Assembly: GCA_902774035.1 (NCBI GenBank)
Contig: CACYHA010000005.1
Location: 1 to 64,000 of the forward strand
Direction of reading: 5' to 3'
DNA length: 64,000 nt
Source: Oscillospiraceae bacterium
Lineage (GTDB): Bacteria; Bacillota; Clostridia; Oscillospirales; Acutalibacteraceae
In this document: one piece after another, positions 58,080 to 64,000 of the stretch
Layout: the number at the start of each line of letters is the position of its first letter
Position numbering within the stretch: position 1 is the first letter of the stretch
Translations under genes and position numbers: made by a program
Notes under the pieces: model-generated
Database searches by the model: none
The model's input: only the letters and a program-made list of their open reading frames with translations
What the model was told of the DNA's origin: nothing

Positions 58080-59202
58080 ATTCTTTATTCGTCTTCGCTT
58101 TTTCCGCTTCCTCTTTCACGATCTGTTCGAGCTCCGGCATCATGCGTTCCATTTCGGAAACGAGCTTGAACTGGTTGCGGGCGCGCACGAGGTTGTGGTC
58201 GGGCGTGTCGATCTTGAAATAGGTGTCGCCGCACAGATAGTCTGTCAAAAAGCGCACACCGCATTCATAGGTCATGAGCTTTGCGGAAAAGGCAAGATGG
58301 TCGATCTCGTCCGGGGTCAGGGCGTTCACACAGGCGGAAAGAAAGCCCGCCGTATAGGCGCGGAACATTTCCGGCGAGACCGAAACTTTGGAAAGGTCGC
58401 GTTCATCCTCCATGGCGGTCGACGCGCCGGAACGGATGGCGTCGCCGAAATCATAGAAGGAAAGGCCGGGCATGATCGTATCCAAATCAATGACGCAAAT
58501 GCCCTCCTTCGTTTCCTCGTCGAAGAGGATATTGTTCAGCTTGGTGTCGTTGTGGGTCACGCGCAGCGGCACCTTGCCCTCCTTCAGCAACCGCAGAGCG
58601 ATTTCGGCGTCGTCTTTTCGCGCAAGCGCGAAGGACAGCTCCTTCTGCACCTTGTGGGCGCGTCCCACGGCATCCGCTTCGGCCGCCTCTTCCAGCGCGG
58701 CCACACGTTTCGGTGTGTTGTGAAAATCCGGAATCGTCTCATACAGGCTTTCGATCGGATATTCCGAAAGCAGACGCTGAAAATGGCCGAACCGTTCTCC
58801 CGCCGAGCGGAAGGAGCCGGCGTCGTTTGAAAGATCATAGGTGAAGGAGTGGTCGATAAAGCGGTAAATGCGCCAGCAGGTCTCGCCCCGGCGAAGGCAG
58901 AGGCCGCCGTCGACCGTTTTGAGAAAATGCAGCGTCTCGCGCTCCGGATCGCCGCCCTGTTCGCGGATGCGCTTGCGCAGATAATGCGTCACGCGCACAA
59001 TGTTTTCCATCAGCGCGTCCGGATCCCGGAACACCGCGGTGTTGATTTTCTGCACCAGATATTTCTGCGTCTGCCCGTCCGTTTCAAAGGCAACGAGAAA
59101 TGTGGAGTTGATGTGGCCGCTGGTAAAGGCGCGGTAATCCGCCGGTTCGCCCGCAATGCCGAAGGCACGGCAAACGTCGATGATCGTTTTCAGTGATTCC
59201 AT
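58078..59202 (-). CDS. aminoglycoside-phosphotransferase-family sugar kinase (NahK-like)
   Basis: 374 residues. Kinase fold of the APH type: KYLVQKIN (ATP Lys, about 47-54), RVTHNDTKLNNILFD with the catalytic Asp about 219 (HxDxxxxN) and CVIDLDTI with the metal Asp. Members in glycan operons include N-acetylhexosamine 1-kinase, which phosphorylates GlcNAc or GalNAc at C1; this is the most likely role, given the galactosidase next door, but it is inference. The ATG at 59202 has AGAGGAACC just upstream and overlaps the end of the CBM9-like gene. Last gene of the operon. Confidence 0.78.
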   Translation of the reverse strand: MESLKTIIDVCRAFGIAGEPADYRAFTSGHINSTFLVAFETDGQTQKYLVQKINTAVFRDPDALMENIVRVTHYLRKRIREQGGDPERETLHFLKTVDGGLCLRRGETCWRIYRFIDHSFTYDLSNDAGSFRSAGERFGHFQRLLSEYPIESLYETIPDFHNTPKRVAALEEAAEADAVGRAHKVQKELSFALARKDDAEIALRLLKEGKVPLRVTHNDTKLNNILFDEETKEGICVIDLDTIMPGLSFYDFGDAIRSGASTAMEDERDLSKVSVSPEMFRAYTAGFLSACVNALTPDEIDHLAFSAKLMTYECGVRFLTDYLCGDTYFKIDTPDHNLVRARNQFKLVSEMERMMPELEQIVKEEAEKAKTNKE

Positions 59203-59816
59203 GGTTCCTCTTCCCTTATTCGAATTGTCGCAAAATGCTCCGGCGCGTGAAAGCCCGGCGGCATCGCGCCCACAGGAGCAAAGGCCGCATAGTGCGGCAC
59301 GGCGGTTTTGTCGCCGCATTTATAGAAGTTTCCGCGGTAAGTCCCCCTGGCCGCGGAAAACGGTCTGCCGCAGACGCGCTCGATCAGCGCACAGGGCAAG
59401 GCGCACTCCACGCCCCAGCCGGTCTGCACCGACAGCGGCGTCACGCGCGGCGAAAGGTCGGTCAGCGATTTGAGAAGCACGCGGTCTTCCCTTGCAAAGC
59501 CGTACTGTGCCAAAAACACGCCGCCGCTGTTCATTTCGACGTTGAAATAACCTTTGTCCGCAAAGGGAGCAAAGAAAAATTCGAGACAACTGTCCTCGTA
59601 GACCGGATCGTCGCGCTCCCTGCACACGCAGCGCGGCGAAAGCTCGTTCGTCCAAAGGTGCGCGAAAACCCCCTGCCCTTTCACGAAGCAGAGCCGGAAG
59701 CGGCTCTCGGGGCGAAAGGGGGCTTCGGCTTCCCAATGAAAGCTGTCGATCGCCCCAACCGGCACACGCGCCCAGTCGGGCGCGTGCGAAAAGCAAAGAC
59801 TTTGATAGGTTTTCAT
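59190..59816 (-). CDS. carbohydrate-binding family 9-like protein
   Basis: 208 residues, no signal peptide seen. A beta-sandwich of the CBM9-like type: FRLCFVKGQGVFAHLWTNE, VYEDSCLEFFFAP and GYFNVEMNSGGVFLAQYG, then YRGNFYKCGD and HYAAFAP near the end. Such small proteins occur next to glycosidases and are expected to bind sugar or glycoside. It overlaps the alpha-galactosidase gene by four bases and the kinase start by 13. No enzymatic motif. Confidence 0.8.
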   Translation of the reverse strand: MKTYQSLCFSHAPDWARVPVGAIDSFHWEAEAPFRPESRFRLCFVKGQGVFAHLWTNELSPRCVCRERDDPVYEDSCLEFFFAPFADKGYFNVEMNSGGVFLAQYGFAREDRVLLKSLTDLSPRVTPLSVQTGWGVECALPCALIERVCGRPFSAARGTYRGNFYKCGDKTAVPHYAAFAPVGAMPPGFHAPEHFATIRIREEEPWNH

Positions 59817-62170
59817 TTTGCGGCGGTTTGTGTTTCCTTCAGATAATACATCCGGGAATCGGCGTCCAGCAAAATGCGGGTCTTGAAGGGGTTGTAGCCG
59901 CTCATGACGAAGGGCTGATGCGGTTTGAAGCCGGCAAACATCAGCGCGTCGCCGCCGAGCACATAGTGCTCCTTCTCAGTGCGCAGCTTCACCGTCTCGC
60001 TCAGGAACTCAAAGAGCTTGCCCTCCTCCACGTCGATCTTCTTGGGCAGCGGCGTGTTGATGATCTCGCCGATGTTCTTGAGGTTGAACAGCTCGGTGCG
60101 AACCGTGAGGTCATAGGTCTTTTCCGGATCGAGGCCGTCGAAGCGGATCACATCGTTGCCCCAGTTGGCGCTTGTGCGGTTGAGGAAGTAGCCGAGGATG
60201 CTCTCGCTCTTGTCAGGAGACGTGATCTGCCATTTTGCGAAGTTTTCCTTGAAGAAATCGCCGATGCGGGTGAACTCGCCGAACTGCAGCAGACGGCGGT
60301 GCGCCTTGTAGTATTCGATCTGCTTTTTGACGGCAGCCTTGTCGAATTTGGAAAGCATGGTCACGTCCAGCTCGTAGCCCAGCAGACCGAAAGCGGAAAC
60401 ATTGAAGCGCTGCTCGATGCCGTGCTGACGCAGGCAGGCGAAGGACGGCGTGCAGGCCACGTGCATGGTCATCACGGACTGGGGATAGCCGTAGGATGTG
60501 CCGGACTGGATGTAGATACGCTCAAGGGCGTCGGTGTCGTCGCTCGTCCAGCACTGGGGCATGAAGCAGAACGTGCCGAGGTCGAAGCGATTGCCGCCGG
60601 AGGAGCAGGCCTCAAAGAGAATGTGCGGGAAGCGCTCGGTCAGCGCTGTCCAGAGCTCATACAGGCCGAGCATATAGCGATGGAAGAATTCGCCGCTTCT
60701 CGCGTCCTTGCGGTGGGAGAACACGTCGGAAAGCTGACGGTTGTTGTCCCACTTGATGTATTCGATGTTGCCGTAGCGGAACACATCGGTCATGGTGTTG
60801 ATGAGATACTCCACCACATCGGGATTCGAAAGGTCAAGCACGAGCTGGTTTCTGCCCTGCGACGGCTCATAGACGTCGGTCTTGATCGCCCAGTCGGGAT
60901 GGGCGCGGTAAAGGTCGCTGTCGGGCGAGACCATTTCCGGTTCCACCCAAAGGCCGAATTTCAGGCCCATGGCGTTGATCTTCTGCGCAAGGCCCTCGAT
61001 TCCGGAGGGCAGCTTTTTGCTGTTGACCGTCCAATCGCCGAGGGAGCATTTGTCGTTGTTGCGCTTGCCGAACCAGCCGTCGTCGAGCACGAACATCTCG
61101 GCGCCGATGTCCTTGGCCGCCTGCGCGATGCCGAGGATCTTCTTTTCGTTGAAGAAGAAGTAGGTCGCTTCCCAGTTGTTGACCAGGATCGGACGCTCTC
61201 TGTCCTTCCAGTAGCCGCGTACGATGTGCTCTTTGACGAATTTGTGCATGTTTTGGCTCATGCCGTTCAGACCATCGGCGCTGAAGGTCAGCACGCTCTC
61301 CGGCGTGTCAAAGTTTTTGCCCGGCTCAAGCAGCCAGTCGAACTCAAAGGGGTTGATGCCGTTCTGGATACGCAGCAGGCCGTGGGTCGAGATCTCCGCC
61401 CGGGCAATGTGGTTGCCGGAATAGACGAGGTTGAAGCCGTAGCATTCGCCCATGTTCTCGGTGCAGTCGCTGCGCTTGATCGCGAAGAACGGGTTGTGGC
61501 GGTTGGAGCTGTAGCCCGCGATGGAGCCGATGGAAAATGTTCCGGCTGTGAGCGGGGTCTCGTGCTTGAACCGCTCGCGCAGCCAGGCGCCGTCAAAGGA
61601 CAGGAAGGTATAATCGCCGCGCTGCAGATCGAGCTGCATACTCATGAGATTCTTGATATGGAAGGGTTCGTCGCCGGTGTTGCAAAGGCGGGCGGAACGG
61701 GTGATGACGTTGCAGTCCTCAAACACCGTGTAGAACAGATGCAGTTCCGCGCCGAGGACTTTATCGGCGAGAACGAGGGTCAGGGTCTGGGAATCGCCGT
61801 AGCTCGACGGCAGGCCGTGCAGCTCTGGCTTATGGTCGCTGACAAAGTAGCTCTTGAACAGAAAATCCGTGGTGAAATTGTCGATGGCGCTGGTCACCTG
61901 AATGGCTGGCTGGCGGTAGTCGCCCTTGCCGTAGCCGGAATACTCCAGCGCAATGTGGTCGAGCGACAGGGAGGTGTCGTCCTGCGAGCGGGGCGTGGCG
62001 TTGCCATAGCCGCATTCGTGCTTATCGAACAGGAAGCTCAGATCCTCCTGATGGCGGATCTTTTTGCCGAAATACATGCTTTCGATCTGGCCGCCGGGAA
62101 GGGCGCGTAGAATGTAGCTGGTGTTTGCGGTCTGCAGATGGAAGACTTTGTCCTGGGTTGTGTAGATCAT
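59813..62170 (-). CDS. alpha-galactosidase, GH36
   Basis: 785 residues, full length. It removes terminal alpha-galactose (or GalNAc). N-terminal beta-supersandwich (1-320), then a TIM barrel: FVLDDGWFGKRNND, GLKFGLWVEPEMV, YIKWDNNR with nucleophile Asp about 475, CSSGGNRFDLG and CWTSDDTDALERI with the acid/base Asp about 543. No signal peptide, so it acts on imported oligosaccharides. The ATG at 62170 has AAGGAGAGC upstream; 58 bases separate it from the GH2 gene. It overlaps the CBM9-like gene (ATGA). Confidence 0.95.
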   Translation of the reverse strand: MIYTTQDKVFHLQTANTSYILRALPGGQIESMYFGKKIRHQEDLSFLFDKHECGYGNATPRSQDDTSLSLDHIALEYSGYGKGDYRQPAIQVTSAIDNFTTDFLFKSYFVSDHKPELHGLPSSYGDSQTLTLVLADKVLGAELHLFYTVFEDCNVITRSARLCNTGDEPFHIKNLMSMQLDLQRGDYTFLSFDGAWLRERFKHETPLTAGTFSIGSIAGYSSNRHNPFFAIKRSDCTENMGECYGFNLVYSGNHIARAEISTHGLLRIQNGINPFEFDWLLEPGKNFDTPESVLTFSADGLNGMSQNMHKFVKEHIVRGYWKDRERPILVNNWEATYFFFNEKKILGIAQAAKDIGAEMFVLDDGWFGKRNNDKCSLGDWTVNSKKLPSGIEGLAQKINAMGLKFGLWVEPEMVSPDSDLYRAHPDWAIKTDVYEPSQGRNQLVLDLSNPDVVEYLINTMTDVFRYGNIEYIKWDNNRQLSDVFSHRKDARSGEFFHRYMLGLYELWTALTERFPHILFEACSSGGNRFDLGTFCFMPQCWTSDDTDALERIYIQSGTSYGYPQSVMTMHVACTPSFACLRQHGIEQRFNVSAFGLLGYELDVTMLSKFDKAAVKKQIEYYKAHRRLLQFGEFTRIGDFFKENFAKWQITSPDKSESILGYFLNRTSANWGNDVIRFDGLDPEKTYDLTVRTELFNLKNIGEIINTPLPKKIDVEEGKLFEFLSETVKLRTEKEHYVLGGDALMFAGFKPHQPFVMSGYNPFKTRILLDADSRMYYLKETQTAAK

Positions 62171-62228
62171 CGTATGCTCTCCTTATTATTTTGTATGTTT
62201 GGCTGCGCCAAGGGTGTGAAAGGAATGA

Positions 62229-63986
62229 TCAAATGTCGTAACGCAGTTTCTCGTTGACGGCCTTTACGGCGTCCTCGTCCAGCTTGACAAGCGCGCGATC
62301 ATAGGTCAGAAGGCCGTTGACCTCGAATTCCACGTCGGAGACCTGGGTATAGACTGTGGCGGAAAGGCCCTTTTTGATCGCCGGGATCACCTGATGCTCA
62401 TGGAGCTTGACATAGGCTTTCGTCAGGCTCTCCCTGCTCTTGTACATCTGATAGCCGAAGCTCTTCTTCAGGTTCCAGACATGGTCGGGATAGATCTGGC
62501 TGTAGCCGCCGTATTCGCTGAGCACAAAGGGGCGGCCGTCGTATTTCGGCGCGGTGACCGGCCAGATGTAGCGGTGGATCGAGCGAAGCTCCGGCCCCAT
62601 CTGATCGTACCAGCCGCTGGCGTGGTCAACGATACGGGAGGGATCCCTGGTCTTGACCATTTCGCCGATGCGTTTTGCGTCGAACTGGCCCCAGCCCTCA
62701 TTGAAGGGCACCCACGTGCCGATGGAAGGCACGTTGTACAGAGCGTCCATCATCTCGTTCAGCTCTTCGATGAACTGGGTGCGCCATTCGATGCGGTCGC
62801 GGTGGAAGAGCTTGTATTTGTCGTCTTTCATCGAAAGATAGACCAGCGGGCTGACAAAGCTGATCGCGTTGGGCACCACGCCGGCGTGGAAGGGGTTCAG
62901 CGCCTTGCCGCCGGAGACCATGTCCTGCCAGACGATCATGCCCAGACGGTCGCAATGGTAATACCAGCGGGCAGGTTCGACTTTGATGTGCTTGCGCAGC
63001 ATGTTGAAGCCCAGCTCTTTCATCTTGGAAATGTCATAGATCATGGCCTCGTCGGTCGGGGGCGTCAGACCGCCGTCGCTCCAATAGCCCTGATCCAGCA
63101 ATCCGCGCTGGAAATAAGGTTTGTTGTTGAGGAAAAGACGGTTGTAGCCGTCATATTCGCCGATGGAAAACTTGCGCATACCGAAATAGCCTCTGACGCT
63201 GTCTTCGCCGTAGGTGAGAACAAATTCATAGAGGAAGGGATCTTCCGGCGACCAGAGTCTGCAGCCCGGCAGAGCGATCTCGTCGGCAGGGGCAAGATCT
63301 TTTTCCGCGACCTGAGTTTCGCCGGCGAACACCTGCACGTGCAGCGCGCTTTCGCCGACACAGTCGGTTTCGATCTTCAGCGTTTCGGCGTCGATGTCCG
63401 GCGTAAGGCGGTAGCCGCCGATGTAGGCCTGCGGCACGGCTTCGAGCCAGACGGTCTGCCAGATGCCGCTTGTTCCGGTGTACCAGAAGCCGTGGGAATG
63501 GCTCGCCTGCTTGCCGCGGTTCTGCCAGCCGTCGTCCGTCGGGTCATAGACCCAAACGACCAGCTCGTTTTCGCCCTCCTTGAGCGTGCCGGTGATATCG
63601 GCAAAAAACGGGCAGTAGCCGCCGGTATGTTCTTTCACAAGCTTGCGGTTCACATAGACCTTGCACTGCCAGTCCACGGCGCCGAAATGCAGCAGCACCC
63701 GCTTGCCGGTGAAGGACACGGGCAGGGTGAAGACCTTGCGGTACCAGAGCCGCTCGTCGCTGCGCAGCTTTTTGCAAACGCCGCTCAGGCAGCTTTCCGG
63801 CGCAAAGGGCACCCGGATCTCGCCGTCAAACGAGGCGGGCCATTCGGTCTTTTCGTCCGTGATCGCGTAATCGAACATGCCGTTGAGATTCAGCCAGGGA
63901 TCGCGCACCATCTGCGGGCGCGGGTATTCGGGCAGCGGGCAGTCGCACATGGCCTCGTCTGCCCAACGGGTCTTCAAGGTGATCAT
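62229..63986 (-). CDS. glycoside hydrolase family 2 protein
   Basis: 585 residues. Sugar-binding domain (about 25-190, with WYRKVFTLP and [14 protein letters not shown]), immunoglobulin-like domain (about 190-280) and a TIM barrel from about 285. [11 protein letters not shown] carries the acid/base Glu about 430, and [10 protein letters not shown] the nucleophile Glu about 491. It is shorter than LacZ (about 1,000) and close in size to beta-glucuronidase or beta-galactosidase-like GH2 enzymes; the substrate is not readable. No signal peptide. An AAGGAGG site lies at the window edge before the ATG at 63986. Any genes upstream lie beyond the window. Confidence 0.93.
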   Translation of the reverse strand: MITLKTRWADEAMCDCPLPEYPRPQMVRDPWLNLNGMFDYAITDEKTEWPASFDGEIRVPFAPESCLSGVCKKLRSDERLWYRKVFTLPVSFTGKRVLLHFGAVDWQCKVYVNRKLVKEHTGGYCPFFADITGTLKEGENELVVWVYDPTDDGWQNRGKQASHSHGFWYTGTSGIWQTVWLEAVPQAYIGGYRLTPDIDAETLKIETDCVGESALHVQVFAGETQVAEKDLAPADEIALPGCRLWSPEDPFLYEFVLTYGEDSVRGYFGMRKFSIGEYDGYNRLFLNNKPYFQRGLLDQGYWSDGGLTPPTDEAMIYDISKMKELGFNMLRKHIKVEPARWYYHCDRLGMIVWQDMVSGGKALNPFHAGVVPNAISFVSPLVYLSMKDDKYKLFHRDRIEWRTQFIEELNEMMDALYNVPSIGTWVPFNEGWGQFDAKRIGEMVKTRDPSRIVDHASGWYDQMGPELRSIHRYIWPVTAPKYDGRPFVLSEYGGYSQIYPDHVWNLKKSFGYQMYKSRESLTKAYVKLHEHQVIPAIKKGLSATVYTQVSDVEFEVNGLLTYDRALVKLDEDAVKAVNEKLRYDI

Positions 63987-64000
63987 CGTACATCCTCCTT

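Overview
The window reads as chromosome of a GC-rich, anaerobic, spore-forming Bacillota (class Clostridia, probably an Oscillospirales- or Christensenellales-like gut lineage; inference). The evidence is an electron-bifurcating type [FeFe]-hydrogenase operon, rubrerythrin, both dipicolinate synthase subunits (dpaA/dpaB) behind a mother-cell-type promoter, a T-box before thrS, sigma-A promoters with 16-18 base spacers, strong GGAGG ribosome sites and frequent TTG/GTG starts. No phage, plasmid, transposase or CRISPR array was seen.

Layout. 0-3.7 kb: hydrogenase operon (hydC, ATPase, 2Fe-2S protein, hydB, hydA; hydA runs off the left edge). 4-11.7 kb: two membrane/zinc-ribbon proteins, then divergent operons for a glycerophosphodiesterase-like protein, a one-domain MGMT protein and argH; rodA; tsaE-tsaB-rpiB-XRE regulator. 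11.7-17.2 kb: T-box and thrS (no TGS domain), an anchored carboxylesterase, prfB. 17.3-25.8 kb: zinc-ribbon/DUF2628 protein, galU, an epimerase, gap, a two-component system, tsf-rpsB. 26-31 kb: murC, dpaA-dpaB, a TPR protein coupled to a DUF4037 nucleotidyltransferase. 31-36 kb: two secreted proteins (tail-lysozyme/FN3; CxxC-repeat) around an 885-base T-rich non-coding stretch. 36-46 kb: alr, a heterodimeric ABC exporter, an ICMT-family methyltransferase, mgtE with a long switch-like leader, an oxidoreductase/epimerase pair, tRNA-Lys. 46-57.9 kb: hydrolases, a membrane metallophosphoesterase, ddl-murF, rubrerythrin, another carboxylesterase. 58-64 kb: a glycan operon (GH2, GH36, CBM9-like protein, sugar-kinase-like protein) entering from the right edge.

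How the genes fit together. The coherent themes are cell-wall synthesis (rodA, murC, alr, ddl, membrane-tethered murF), translation (thrS, prfB, tsf, rpsB, tRNA-Lys, tsaE/tsaB), fermentative redox metabolism (Hyd, gap) and carbohydrate use.

The least explained material is intergenic. Four intergenic regions hold a 115-150 base GC-rich element that folds as several hairpins closed by a long GGCGGCGG/CCGCCGCC stem; the stem sequences differ between copies while the pairing is kept. Four other places carry degenerate tandem repeats of exactly 7 bases, three of them touching a stop codon. A 110-base tandem repeat has copied the last codons of a methyltransferase gene twice. The mgtE leader has three segments that can pair in two mutually exclusive ways. 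All calls come from reading the sequence; no alignment, folding or database search was run.
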